Origin: Acetobacter aceti NBRC 14818
GTDB lineage: Bacteria > Pseudomonadota > Alphaproteobacteria > Acetobacterales > Acetobacteraceae
DNA length: 64,000 nucleotides
Direction of reading: 5' to 3'
Assembly (NCBI RefSeq): GCF_000193495.2
Contig: NZ_AP023410.1
Coordinates: 1,612,001 to 1,676,000, forward strand
The position numbers and the translations under genes are program-made. Numbering within the stretch: position 1 is the first letter of the stretch; every line of letters begins with the position of its first letter. The notes below the pieces were generated by a model that saw nothing but the letters and a program-made list of their open reading frames with translations, was not told the origin of the DNA and did no database searches. Positions 34,255 to 44,227 of the stretch are shown here, piece after piece.

Positions 34255-36521
34255 CAGGCAGTTCTCGAAGCTGGTCGTTTTACACGAGGCATGATCAAGT
34301 GGCGTAAATCCGCGTGGGCGAACGGATGATCCGCCGCTTGTTGCATTGGGCCACCCTTATGAAAGAAACCGGGCGCGGCGTCGATAAGCTGTGCAGCCTG
34401 TACGAGACAGGCAGCCATGCGTCTGAGAGTGCCCAGCCCTCCCCCCGATGACTGCTTTTCCCGGTTTTCAGCGGAAACAGGGCTTTCACCAGTCACAGGC
34501 AGGCCCGGCAAAAGCTGCATGGCGGCGGAGCGGAGCGCTTCGGCTGTTGCCAATGGGTCACGCCTCAGCCCTTTTAACGCCCCCAGCGCATTTTCCACGA
34601 TTCGCTCCTGTTCCTGCGTGACACTGCCTTCCTCCCGCAGCAGCCAGCGTAACCGCATCACTGTCCGCCCCAGCGCCACAGCTGCCAGAGCCGCATCGGT
34701 CACCTGAAACACGCGAGCGCTTCCCTCCACGAAAGACAGCCTCTGGGTCATGCGCAACACGCGCTGCATCTGCCGATATTCCCAACTGGGCCAACTGACC
34801 CTGTAGCGCAGGGGAAGCGCCGCGAATCTCTGCACGGAGCGGCAGAGTGCTGAGATCAGACGGGCGACATCCAGCCGCTGGTCCGCAGGCAGCACGACGC
34901 GGAAGACCAGCACCAGTCCCACGCACCCAAGCAGCGTGGCGAACCACGCGTTCAACATCGGAATGTCATGATACGGCACAGGGTTATCGACCTGCGTGAA
35001 GACGTTGAAAAACACCGCATAGCCGAACCCGCGCACGGCATAGCGCGGATGAAACTGAATCCAGATTCCCGGCAGCAGGCAGAGGAACAGGGAAACCCAC
35101 AGCAGCGGAAACCCGTCCGTCTGCGGCAACAGAAAGGTGCGAAAGATATAACAGGCCGGAATCGCCATTGCGGTGCCTGAGGCCAGAAGCCATGAGGCTT
35201 TTGTCGCCGAAGGAGCGGTCGAGAGCAGGCAGGATGCGCAGATCAGATAGACCAGTGCGCTTGGCCCCGCCGACCAGCGCAGGATATACCAGGTCAGACA
35301 CCCCATCAGCGTGACCAGCGCGCCCCTTGCGAAATTCCTGAGCGCTGCGGGCCATTCGATCAGCGGCAGCAGGCGGACTCCTTTTTCGTGCCAGGCCACA
35401 TCAGAGAGATTGTCCACGGCCTGCCCAAGCTGCACGACAATATCGCGTTCCGTATCGACCGCCGCCAGACCGGCCAGATCCGGCGCTTCCCGCGCCAGAG
35501 CTTCCAGTTGGCCAATGGCGCGCCTTATCCTGTCGCGAATCAGGGCGGCGTCCCCGTGAAGCAGCGTTTCCATCGGCATATCGGCCAGTTCGCCGATCAG
35601 ACGCCCGGAGATCCGACGCGCTGCCCGCACAAGCCCCACATCGTCTGGCGGAATGGCGCGCTGGGCGGCATGATGGGCGCTCAGCAGCCCCATCAATCGT
35701 CCCACTCCCTCATGCAGTGCGGCGGCCCGACGATTGACCTGATAATCAACGGAAGAAGCGTAATCGATCGCCTCGATGACAGCGCCTGCCTGCGCCAGAA
35801 GACGGGCCCGTTCGCTGTAGGCCGACGCTTCCATCTCACGGAACGCGCCGACCTGCCCCACATCGTCAGGCCGCGGCTCGTCGCTCTGCAATTCGGCCCT
35901 CGAAAGCCGCACAAACTGCCCCAGCACATCGCGCAGGAACTGCTCGATCCGGTCTGTCGCCGTATTCTGACTTTTCAGGGTGGTGATCTGAAACACGAAA
36001 GCCGTGCTGACGATACCGATGACCACAACCGACAGTCGCGACATCGCGCTTTCAAAGATACGGTCCGGATCGACGAACGCGCTCGTCGAGATGATGATGA
36101 TTGTATAGCCGGTGAGAACGGCGGCGTAGGCTCTATAGAAACGTAGAAGAGTAGCCACGCAGCACGCCATGCCGACCAGCAGGGACAGGCCACCAAAGAA
36201 AAGCACCGGCTGTTGCGGAAAAGAGGCCATCAATGCGATGCCAAGCGTCGTCCCGGCCAGTGTTCCGGCGATACGCCAGATACTTTTGGAAATCAGCGCG
36301 CCCGGCGTCGGATTGGCCACGATCAGCACAGTGGTCACGGCGGAAATCGGGTTTTCCAGCATCAGGAAACCCGCCAGCCACAGGGCCAGTCCGATCGCGA
36401 AGAACACCCGCGTGGCATACAGGACAGTCGGGCTCAGACGGCTCCATTCCTGCCGCCATTCGCGCAGGAAATCACCGGGAACGCTTCTCACGCCATTGAT
36501 AACAGAAGCGGAAGCGCTCAC
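34254..36521 (-). CDS. FUSC-family inner-membrane efflux protein (AaeB-like)
   Basis: A 755-residue protein with two banks of membrane helices (about residues 30-160 and 395-540) separated by a soluble helical region with DEPRPDDVGQVGAFREMEASA, and a soluble C-terminal domain. This is the FUSC/ArAE layout of p-hydroxybenzoate exporters such as AaeB. It overlaps the MarR gene by four bases, so it is the first pump gene behind the regulator. The substrate is expected to be aromatic or other weak acids. Confidence 0.9.
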   Translation of the reverse strand: MSASASVINGVRSVPGDFLREWRQEWSRLSPTVLYATRVFFAIGLALWLAGFLMLENPISAVTTVLIVANPTPGALISKSIWRIAGTLAGTTLGIALMASFPQQPVLFFGGLSLLVGMACCVATLLRFYRAYAAVLTGYTIIIISTSAFVDPDRIFESAMSRLSVVVIGIVSTAFVFQITTLKSQNTATDRIEQFLRDVLGQFVRLSRAELQSDEPRPDDVGQVGAFREMEASAYSERARLLAQAGAVIEAIDYASSVDYQVNRRAAALHEGVGRLMGLLSAHHAAQRAIPPDDVGLVRAARRISGRLIGELADMPMETLLHGDAALIRDRIRRAIGQLEALAREAPDLAGLAAVDTERDIVVQLGQAVDNLSDVAWHEKGVRLLPLIEWPAALRNFARGALVTLMGCLTWYILRWSAGPSALVYLICASCLLSTAPSATKASWLLASGTAMAIPACYIFRTFLLPQTDGFPLLWVSLFLCLLPGIWIQFHPRYAVRGFGYAVFFNVFTQVDNPVPYHDIPMLNAWFATLLGCVGLVLVFRVVLPADQRLDVARLISALCRSVQRFAALPLRYRVSWPSWEYRQMQRVLRMTQRLSFVEGSARVFQVTDAALAAVALGRTVMRLRWLLREEGSVTQEQERIVENALGALKGLRRDPLATAEALRSAAMQLLPGLPVTGESPVSAENREKQSSGGGLGTLRRMAACLVQAAQLIDAAPGFFHKGGPMQQAADHPFAHADLRHLIMPRVKRPASRTA

Positions 36522-37045
36522 GGTTCACCCGCCACCGGGTCCGATGACTTCACGCTCTCTCCGGCTGCAGCGCGATCATGCCCCCTGCCCGACCAGACCT
36601 GATCGAAAACGGTCTCGCACTCCTTCAGGGCGTCATCCGAAACGCCTTCCAGAAAACGGGCAGCAACACCATCCGCCACGCCAAGAACCGTCTCTCCCAT
36701 TGCAATACCGGCATCGGTGAGTGACACGAATTTGGAGCGGCGATCATCCGGATCGGTGTCGCGATGGATCAGCCCGCGACGCTCAAGAACGTCCAGGAGT
36801 CTGACAAGAGACTGGGCTTCAACCAGCATGGCCCGTGCCAGATCTGTCTGGCGGACAGGCGCGGGCAGAATTCGCAGATAATAAAGCGGCCGCCAGGTTG
36901 CGTCGGTCAGATCGAACTGACGGAGATCCAGATCAATCTCCCGACGCCACTGGGTCGCCAGCCGGACCAGCCGGTAACTGAAACGACGCCTCAGCAGCCG
37001 TGTGGACTGATCGGTACCCTTGCTCTTCTGCGCCTGCTCGGACAC
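36518..37045 (-). CDS. MarR-family transcriptional regulator
   Basis: A 175-residue regulator. It has the winged helix-turn-helix: TWRPLYYLRILPAPVRQTDLARAM, then VRLLDVLERRGLIHRDTDPDDRRSKFVSLTDAG. It is first in the efflux operon and overlaps the FUSC gene, so it probably represses its own operon and is released by the exported acid. An imperfect palindrome (cgaatagttcg, 37080-37090) upstream of the gene is a candidate operator, with low confidence. Confidence 0.9.
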   Translation of the reverse strand: MSEQAQKSKGTDQSTRLLRRRFSYRLVRLATQWRREIDLDLRQFDLTDATWRPLYYLRILPAPVRQTDLARAMLVEAQSLVRLLDVLERRGLIHRDTDPDDRRSKFVSLTDAGIAMGETVLGVADGVAARFLEGVSDDALKECETVFDQVWSGRGHDRAAAGESVKSSDPVAGEP

Positions 37046-37247
37046 CGACAGCTATCCCTGGCCAATGATCGGAAACACACGAATAGTTCGTATGCTTATC
37101 ATTTAATGGCAGAAAGAAAATCGGCTGGCAAATGCACGGGCAGCATAGGGGTGTTGCAGACGTGACCAGGGAGACTGCTGCAAGAATTTGCATCTCTCTG
37201 CCCATCCCTTTGTAGGATCTTGGCGCCTTATAAACAGACCGGCTTGA

Positions 37248-37732
37248 TTCCGCGCCGCCAGAATTCTGACGGAGCGCGGGATTCAGGCGTTCACGCTTGA
37301 CCTCATGGCCCGTGATGCTGGTGTCAGCAAAGGCGGCCTCCTCCATCATTTCGCCAACAAGAAGGCTCTTCTTGATGGATTCCACGCGGGAAATGGAAAC
37401 TTTCAAGCACGACATCCTTGCCTCATGCAGAAAGATCCCGTGGAAACCGGGCGTGCCACTCGCGCCTATATCAGCATGGCCGCGTGGAAAACGGAGAAAA
37501 AGGCACGCCCGTGCTTCTGCGTCATCTGCTCGCGGTCACGTTGCTGAAACCACAACCCTGCAGTGAATGGACCCGACATTATTGGGAAACTATCAGATAG
37601 ACCGGTCTTTTCGACAACATGACGCCTTCTCTGCTGCTATCCTGTCTGGCCGTCGACGGACTGGCCATCTGGGATATTCTTGGAGCGGATATCACCGACA
37701 AAAAACAGGGAACATCTTTACGTTCTCATTGA
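37248..37732 (+). pseudogene. TetR-family regulator, multiply frameshifted
   Basis: The helix-turn-helix is clear: ARILTERGIQAFTLDLMARDAG and VSKGGLLHHFANKKALLDGF. After it the protein is spread over the three frames: MQKDPVETGRATRAYISMAAW, then LLRHLLAVTLLKPQPCSEWTR, then MTPSLLLSCLAVDGLAIWDILG. A stop lies just before the first helix and no start is left. It is divergent from the MarR gene. Confidence 0.8.
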
Positions 37733-37931
37733 AAAAATGGTCAGTTTTTCGAATACAGCAACCTACGGCGTGTCGTCAGTTAGCACTCGGTTGAATGACG
37801 CTTCACCAGTCTTTCATCCTTCGCAATATTTTCCTGATCAGTCAGACTGCATAAAAAGATACAACACAGTCACACAGGATTTGTAACGACGACATTCTCG
37901 GATGGTCAGTCAGAAAACACCTGTTCTTTCT

Positions 37932-39080
37932 TCATGTTTTCTCGACGCGATAGGGTGAAAGCTCACCAAGTGTGACCATTTCGTTCAGCATGCCCGCTCG
38001 TTCGATTTCCAGAAATTCGGAGACAGCGTGCCGCAAACCGGTGTGCTGTATATGGTGAACGGAATAGGTCAGGCTGGGCACATAGCCACGCTGAATCTTG
38101 TGCTCGCCCTGCGCACCCGCCTCCACGCGAGAAAGACCATTTTCAATCGCAAACTCTATTGCCCTGTAATAACAGAGTTCAAAATGCAGAAAGGGCCACT
38201 CCCCGACACAGCCCCAGTTGCGGCCATAGAGCGTGTCAGCACCCAGCAGATTGAGCGCCCCCGCAACAGGCTGCCCCTCATGCTCGGCAATCATCAGCAC
38301 GACCCGATCACCCAGACGTTCTGACAGAAGAGAGAAAAACGCCCGTGTCAGATAGGCGCTTCCCCATTTTTTATCCACTGTAGACTGATAAAAAACGAAA
38401 AAAGCATCCCACAAGGCTTCGGTAATCTCGCTGCCGCGCACTGTGCGGAACACCAGTCCGCACGCATTGGCGTCCCGTCTTTCCCGCCGGATCGCCTTGC
38501 GTTTGCGTGATGAAAGCGCTTCGAGGAACCCTTCAAAATCCTGATAACCGCGATTGTGCCAGTGATATTGCAGTCCCAAGCGCTGCAACCAGCCGTCCTG
38601 TCCCAGCCGCTCGTATTCTGCTTCCGTGCAGAAGGTGACATGCGCAGAAGAAAGATCCATCTCGCCACAGACCTGAGCCAGCGCCTGCCCCAGCACGGAC
38701 AGTGTTCCCTCAAGCGCATCTGGCTTTGCGAGAAGTCGCGGTCCCGGCACCGGAGAAAAGGGAACGGCGACCTGTAGCTTGGGATAGTAACTGCCACCAG
38801 CCGCCTCGAATGCCCGTGCCCAGCCATGATCAAAGACATACTCGCCATAGGAGTGCGCCTTCAGATAGGCGGGAGCCACGGCAACCAGTCGACCGCTCTC
38901 GTCATTCAGCGCGACATGACGCGGCAGCCAGCCGGTAGAGGGCGTGGCCGAACCACTATCCTCCACGGCTGACAGAAAAGCATGACTGACGAACGGATTT
39001 CCCTCTCCGGCGCAGGCATCCCATTCCTGAGCAGGAATGTCGGCAATCCGATCATGCAGGGAAACCGTCCATCCAGACAT
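37932..39080 (-). CDS. FemAB-like GNAT-fold protein (PF04339 type)
   Basis: A 382-residue protein of the FemAB_like group (formerly DUF482). It begins WTVSLHDRIADIPAQEWDACA and shows NPFVSHAFLSAVEDSGSA, then SSRKRKAIRRERRDANACGL and AGALNLLGADTLYGRNWGC, all typical. Such proteins have the GNAT fold and are thought to transfer an aminoacyl or acyl group. Its start overlaps the stop of the RidA gene upstream, so the two are co-transcribed. Confidence 0.85.
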   Translation of the reverse strand: MSGWTVSLHDRIADIPAQEWDACAGEGNPFVSHAFLSAVEDSGSATPSTGWLPRHVALNDESGRLVAVAPAYLKAHSYGEYVFDHGWARAFEAAGGSYYPKLQVAVPFSPVPGPRLLAKPDALEGTLSVLGQALAQVCGEMDLSSAHVTFCTEAEYERLGQDGWLQRLGLQYHWHNRGYQDFEGFLEALSSRKRKAIRRERRDANACGLVFRTVRGSEITEALWDAFFVFYQSTVDKKWGSAYLTRAFFSLLSERLGDRVVLMIAEHEGQPVAGALNLLGADTLYGRNWGCVGEWPFLHFELCYYRAIEFAIENGLSRVEAGAQGEHKIQRGYVPSLTYSVHHIQHTGLRHAVSEFLEIERAGMLNEMVTLGELSPYRVEKT

Positions 39081-39544
39081 CAGCCGACCTCGAACAGGCC
39101 TTCGACTTCAACCGGCGCATCCAGCGGCAAAGATGGCACACCGACTGTCGACCGCGCGTGACGTCCCGCATCTCCGAACACGGCGACTGCCAGATCGGAC
39201 GCCCCATTCATGACACCTGCGTGCGCTGTAAATTCAGGTGCGCAGGAGATGAAGCCACCCAGACGCACCACACGCTTCACTTTCGACAGGTCGCCGATTT
39301 CCGCCTTGAGCTGTGCGAGCACATTGATCAGGCAGTATTTCGCGGCTTCCGTGCCGACTTCCAGCGAAACGGCAGCGCCAAGCTTGCCGGTAGCGAGCAG
39401 CTTGCCGTCCTTCAATGGCAACTGACCAGACACGACAACCAGCGAGCCTGTGCGGACAGTGGCCACATAGTTCGCAACCGGTGCGGCAGGTGTAGGCAGT
39501 TCGATGCCAAGCGCGGCGAGACGGGATTCCGGAGTGTCACTCAT
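39080..39544 (-). CDS. RidA/YjgF-family protein
   Basis: A 154-residue protein of the YER057c/YjgF/UK114 group, long form. It shows SRLAALGIELPTPAAPVANYV, LVVVSGQLPLKDGKL and AKYCLINVLAQLKAEIGDL, then RSTVGVPSLPLDAPVEVE. RidA proteins hydrolyse reactive enamines or imines, but the Arg that is catalytic in canonical RidA should be checked here. It overlaps the FemAB-like gene, a pairing often seen in alphaproteobacteria. Confidence 0.85.
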   Translation of the reverse strand: MSDTPESRLAALGIELPTPAAPVANYVATVRTGSLVVVSGQLPLKDGKLLATGKLGAAVSLEVGTEAAKYCLINVLAQLKAEIGDLSKVKRVVRLGGFISCAPEFTAHAGVMNGASDLAVAVFGDAGRHARSTVGVPSLPLDAPVEVEGLFEVG

Positions 39545-39769
39545 GATGATGTCCCTTGCTTCTGATGACTCATGACGAAACGCAGGGTGCCGCTCATGCG
39601 CTCAGGGAGCAAGGCGCTTTTTGTTCTGCATGGCTGCCTGAACGGTTAATGTCCGAAACCTATACCTGTAATCATTTCTGCGACCGACCCAAACAGAAAT
39701 CGATCCATAGACTGCTTGAGGTGGAAATAGTTTTCTATCTCAAGCAGGAATGTTTAAAATTAAACCGCG

Positions 39770-41128
39770 TCAGGAGTTGACGGGCAATAACGCCAGACAT
39801 TCCCACGTACAATTATTTGCGGAAGCAAGCCCGATATCACGTGACGGCAAGGTGACCAGAAAGCCGCGACTGGATGAAATGGCTACAGACAGCCCCGGAC
39901 AAGACCATTTATTACCGGGACCAACCTTGCTGCCTGAAGAATCAACGACGAAAGCCTCTTCGTCAGGTGCCCCTGTCCCAAGGACGACTGTATCTTCCTT
40001 CAAAACCAGCGGCTCCAGTTTACCGTCAATTCGAACATAAACACCGAACCCGTGGCCATGACGTCTGACGATCACCGGTAACAACCCATTGTCCGGCCAG
40101 AAAGCCTGAACACCATGAAAATTTCGATGCTGCATATCCCATGCAAGCATATAACCGTGGCAAGTGACGAGTTGAAAATCACCGGTATGGAGCCGAATTG
40201 GAGGCGGCATATCTCCTCTGCCAACAGGACAGATTTCCTTGTATTTTAGAAAATTTTTTATTTTTCCAGCAAGATCGACAGCCTCATCATCATATCCATG
40301 AATAACCAGCGTGAAATACAGAACGCCATTGATCCCGTAATTGTAATAAATGTGTTCAGCCCGTCTGTTCCTACTGATCCGGGGTGAAACAATCATAAGG
40401 TAAGACAGCAATGGATGTCTGCCGACACAGGCATGAAGCCGGAAAATAATATTGACCGGGTGAGCACGTCTGATCCGTGCGATCAGAGAAGTTGTCTCGG
40501 CGGGAGTATTGCCTGCTAGTGAATCAATGATCTCTTTCATGAAATCCGCACCGGCGATCGACTCACAAACACCGTGGCGGGCATAGAACATGCGGACCGG
40601 AGAAGCGGAGGGCAATGCTGCAAGAATAAGCTGGGCGTGTTCCTCATCCGTACTGTCCATCGGATCCCACGCAACGATAATGCGTTCAGAATCATCCTCC
40701 GGCTTAATGCCCATCCCCCGCATATGCGGCTTGAAATTCTTATCCAGATACTGTTGCGGGACGTTGCATTCTTCAGGGTCCAGCGAAAATTTCGGCGACA
40801 TCGCCAGAACCGCATGGGCTTTCAGTCTGCGCGCCTGCTTGATGGCCGTATGGGCACCCATCGACATCCCGACGACAATAACCTTGCCAAAACGCTCAAG
40901 GATGGGCTGGATCACTTCGAAAGCATCATCCATCTCCGGCGTCATGTACCAGTTGTCGACTTTGGCCGCAAAGCCAATTGTTTCGATGCGCTTCTTTTCA
41001 GATACGACCTTACCGAAGTAGTCATGCATCGCTGTGTGGCCATAACCGGCAGGTCCGAACACCACAAGCAGATAGGGCGTGTCCCCCGGCGTATGGTGGA
41101 CGACAAGATCTGCCCCGTTAAACAGCAT
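39770..41128 (-). CDS. alpha/beta-hydrolase-like protein with unknown C-terminal domain
   Basis: A 452-residue protein. Residues about 1-210 have an alpha/beta-hydrolase layout: a PYLLVVFGPAGYGH start and a nucleophile elbow GMSMGAH (Ser near 99), and a possible catalytic His in YARHGV. Residues 220-452 hold a separate beta-rich domain of unknown type, with FRLHACVGRHPLL, YYNYGINGVLYF and HGHGFGVYVRIDGK. No signal peptide is seen. Flanking DNA is strongly AT-rich on the upstream side. It could be a polysaccharide- or cell-surface-related esterase, but that is a guess. Confidence 0.6.
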   Translation of the reverse strand: MLFNGADLVVHHTPGDTPYLLVVFGPAGYGHTAMHDYFGKVVSEKKRIETIGFAAKVDNWYMTPEMDDAFEVIQPILERFGKVIVVGMSMGAHTAIKQARRLKAHAVLAMSPKFSLDPEECNVPQQYLDKNFKPHMRGMGIKPEDDSERIIVAWDPMDSTDEEHAQLILAALPSASPVRMFYARHGVCESIAGADFMKEIIDSLAGNTPAETTSLIARIRRAHPVNIIFRLHACVGRHPLLSYLMIVSPRISRNRRAEHIYYNYGINGVLYFTLVIHGYDDEAVDLAGKIKNFLKYKEICPVGRGDMPPPIRLHTGDFQLVTCHGYMLAWDMQHRNFHGVQAFWPDNGLLPVIVRRHGHGFGVYVRIDGKLEPLVLKEDTVVLGTGAPDEEAFVVDSSGSKVGPGNKWSCPGLSVAISSSRGFLVTLPSRDIGLASANNCTWECLALLPVNS

Positions 41129-41462
41129 GATTAATCAGTCCATATACTTATAATCTCACCTTGGAGAATACACTAAACTTGTATAAAAAATACATCTTAT
41201 GATAATTTTATCAATAAAAAAACATTATATTTATAAAATAAAAAATTAATATGTTATTGATCTGAAAAATTATGCGATTTATTACAATAAATGTCAAATT
41301 TACAACAAACCATATCACACCTTAAACAAGCACCTCCATCCCTATTCAAGCTCCAGACAACTGACATGCAGCCGTCAGAAAACGCAGACCGAGAAAAATG
41401 CCCAGAGACAGTCCTTTATCGCAATTCAGAAAAAAATCGGCAAAAACCGCAAATTCCTTTCG
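41129..41462. other. AT-rich intergenic stretch
   Basis: About 330 bases with a strongly AT-rich centre (41160-41290), likely holding the promoter of the leftward 39770-41128 gene. No supported gene or RNA was seen. Confidence 0.5.
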
Positions 41463-43430
41463 TCAGGCTCCAAATACCTCATCCAGTGCAACCTTATCCT
41501 CTTCCGGTAACTGGACATCCGCTGGTTCAAACCCAAGGACACGTCCATAAAAAGCGAGCTCAATCTGGAAAGCACGACGCAACGTATCTTCGCCGCGGAA
41601 ACCATGTCCTTCGCCCACAAATTCCACCAGCGGGCAGGCAATGCCGTTTCGCTTCAGCGCAGCGACCATCGAACGGGCCTGCTCAGGCGGCACAACCGCG
41701 TCATCCAGACCTTGCAGGAAAAGCACTGGCACCTGAATGCGGTCCGCCATGAACAGCGGAGAACGCGCCCGATAGACCGCTTCAGCCTCCGGCCACGGCC
41801 CTACAAGACTGTCGAGATAACGCGCCTCGAACTTGTGCGTCTCTTCTGCCAGCGTACGCAGATCGGTCACACCGTAAAGACTGGCGGCCGCCGCAAAGAT
41901 ATCCGAATTGGCCAGCGCCGACAGCACGGTCAGTCCGCCTGCGCTGGAACCACGCATGACAATCCGCTTCGGGTCAATTCGACCGCTGGCCGCCATATGC
42001 GAAGCCGCTGCGATGCAGTCCTCTACGTCCCGCACGCCCCATTGACCGTCCAGCCGCTCGCGATAGGCACGTCCGAAACCCGTCGAACCGCTGTAATTCA
42101 CATCCAGCACGGCGAAACCACGGCTGGTCCACCACTGCACCTTGAACGAGAAACCTTCGGACGCACGAGCGGTCGGACCACCATGCGCAGTCACAATCAT
42201 CGGCGGCAGCTCTCCTTCCGGCACGCAGTACTGCGCGCTGGTGGGCGGGTAGAAGAACGCCTGTCCTTCGGCGCCATCAGCGAGCGGAAACCGCACGCTC
42301 TCCGGCAACGCGATATCATCTTTTCCGAACGGCAGGATCGTGGCGGTGCGCAGCACATGCGACGTCTGCCCCGGTGCCCCCACGACAACAGATGCGGCCC
42401 GATCCGGCGAACCATCCAGCCACGCAAACCGGTCTCCGAACGGGAGCGGACACTGCTCCGGCAGTCCCATCGTGACAGGCGTGACATCGCAACCAGAGGC
42501 TGCTCCCGGCGTCAGCATGAGCATCTGCGTCTGCCCGTCGTTCACCGCCAGTGCGAGGATGCGTCCATCCGGCAACAGGCTGTAGCTGCGTTGGCCGAAA
42601 ACCCAATGAGGCTGACCGATCTCAGCTTCGACCTCACAGACCGACTCAGGCTCATCTCCGGCGAGAGCAAAGCGCCACAGTGTCCACCAGCCGTCCCGAT
42701 CGGAAATGGCGAACAGGGTCTGCTCATCAGCCCATTGCGGCTCCGTCAGGGACTCCGGCTTCCCGGCTGGAGAGACACCTTCCCCAGCCAGAACCTTTCT
42801 GGAATGTGGGTCGTCCAGCCGCATGATGCACAGTCGTGAATTCGTCCAGGGCATTGCCGGATGATCCCACTCGATCCAGGCAAGATGACTGCCATCCGGA
42901 GAGGGTGTCGGCGTGGAATAAAAATCCGCTCCCTGCGCGATGATGGTTTCAGTCCCATCGTTCAGGGAAATGGCGACGAGCGCGTCTTGAGGCTCCCCCT
43001 CCCCGCGATGATCTTCCCGGACGACGTAAACGCACGTCCCATCCGGAGAGAAAGAGAAACTGGCGTACCGCATGCCCTCGGCGAACGCGAGACGACGCGG
43101 CTCCTCTGATCCATCAAGGTCCAGCGTATAGACACCACCGTCGCGGCGATTGCTGAACACGATAGCGCGACCGGCCACGGCAAACGCGCCTCCGCCATAT
43201 TCATGAACGCTGGTCGCCACATCGACATCCGGTGGGGTCACGTCATGTGGTTGGGCTCCTTCCTGCCAGGCGACCAGAGCGGTGCGTCCCTTCTCCGCAG
43301 GCCGCCGCTCAAGCCACAGCACGCTTTCCCCGCTCACGGCGACACCGGACAGGGTCACGGTTTTGCCTGCGGTAAGCGACGCCGTCACAGGCGAACGCCA
43401 TGTTCCGCACGGGGCCGGCTGACGGTTCAT
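41463..43430 (-). CDS. S9-family prolyl oligopeptidase-type peptidase
   Basis: A 655-residue enzyme starting MNRQPAPCGT, with GGAGG seven bases before this ATG. The N-terminal half is a seven-bladed beta-propeller (WD-like TolB/DPP4-type repeats such as SFSPDGTCVYVV and TPSPDGSHLAWIEWD). The C-terminal catalytic domain has GSSAGG (Ser near residue 493), LDDAVVPP (Asp) and GEGHGF (His). It should cleave short peptides. No signal peptide, so cytoplasmic. Confidence 0.9.
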   Translation of the reverse strand: MNRQPAPCGTWRSPVTASLTAGKTVTLSGVAVSGESVLWLERRPAEKGRTALVAWQEGAQPHDVTPPDVDVATSVHEYGGGAFAVAGRAIVFSNRRDGGVYTLDLDGSEEPRRLAFAEGMRYASFSFSPDGTCVYVVREDHRGEGEPQDALVAISLNDGTETIIAQGADFYSTPTPSPDGSHLAWIEWDHPAMPWTNSRLCIMRLDDPHSRKVLAGEGVSPAGKPESLTEPQWADEQTLFAISDRDGWWTLWRFALAGDEPESVCEVEAEIGQPHWVFGQRSYSLLPDGRILALAVNDGQTQMLMLTPGAASGCDVTPVTMGLPEQCPLPFGDRFAWLDGSPDRAASVVVGAPGQTSHVLRTATILPFGKDDIALPESVRFPLADGAEGQAFFYPPTSAQYCVPEGELPPMIVTAHGGPTARASEGFSFKVQWWTSRGFAVLDVNYSGSTGFGRAYRERLDGQWGVRDVEDCIAAASHMAASGRIDPKRIVMRGSSAGGLTVLSALANSDIFAAAASLYGVTDLRTLAEETHKFEARYLDSLVGPWPEAEAVYRARSPLFMADRIQVPVLFLQGLDDAVVPPEQARSMVAALKRNGIACPLVEFVGEGHGFRGEDTLRRAFQIELAFYGRVLGFEPADVQLPEEDKVALDEVFGA

Positions 43431-43507
43431 GAAACCTCCATGGAGCAAAGACGTATCGGCTGATACTGATGTGCAGGGTTGACAGGAGCCTGTCCAGACG
43501 GTTCCTG

Positions 43508-44227
43508 ATGCGTTTCTGCAAGCTCCCGGGATATTTCGCCCTGTTACATTATCTTGACACGCTGCTATCCCATTACGGCTATGGCGTCATTGGAGTGGTC
43601 ATCATGCTGGAAAGCATGGGATTGCCCCTTCCTGCTGAAAGCATGCTCATCACGGCGTCCCTGTACAGTGCTGCCACGCACAAGCTCAGTATCTGGGGAA
43701 TCGTGATCGCCGGAGTGAGCGGGGCGATCATGGGCGACAATCTCGGCTATCTGATCGGCAGGGAGCTTGGCTTCCGTTTCCTGCATCGCTTTGGAAAATA
43801 TATCGGACTATCCGCGGATCGGCTCCTGCTGGGACGATATATTTTTCGCCAGCATGGCGGCATGGTCGTGTTTTTCGGACGCTTCATCGCGGTGCTGCGG
43901 GTTTTCATCGCCCTACTGGCCGGAGCGAACCGGATGCACTGGCGCGCGTTTCTCCTGCATAACGCACTCGGCGGACTGTGCTGGGCGGGAGGATACTCAC
44001 TCGGAGCGTACTATCTCGGGCATGAGGTCATGAAGGTTTCCGGACCTGTCGCCTGGGGCTTTGCCGGGATAGCCACGCTGGCCGGTGTGAGCGTGTTTCT
44101 TTTTCTCAAGAAAAATGAACAGCGTCTGATCGCACAGGCCATGGAAGCCGCCAAAAATGACCGGGAACTCACCTTCGGCATGGAAAAGGAACTATTACGT
44201 GACGGTGAGCAGCAGAATGACAAATGA
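43508..44227 (+). CDS. DedA-family membrane protein
   Basis: A 239-residue protein with about five membrane helices. It carries the DedA/SNARE-associated signature: ESMGLPLPAESMLITAS, SGAIMGDNLGYLIGRELG, and VVFFGRFIAVLRVFIALLAG with the conserved Arg. DedA proteins are thought to flip lipid carriers such as undecaprenyl phosphate. It overlaps the SDR gene by 11 bases. The start at 43508 is chosen over an upstream GTG-type start in the S9 promoter region. Confidence 0.9.
   Translation: MRFCKLPGYFALLHYLDTLLSHYGYGVIGVVIMLESMGLPLPAESMLITASLYSAATHKLSIWGIVIAGVSGAIMGDNLGYLIGRELGFRFLHRFGKYIGLSADRLLLGRYIFRQHGGMVVFFGRFIAVLRVFIALLAGANRMHWRAFLLHNALGGLCWAGGYSLGAYYLGHEVMKVSGPVAWGFAGIATLAGVSVFLFLKKNEQRLIAQAMEAAKNDRELTFGMEKELLRDGEQQNDK

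Noticed and set aside
41604-42839. A 411-codon plus-strand frame opposite the S9 peptidase gene
   Set aside because: Arg/His-rich shadow; the minus strand has the catalytic triad.
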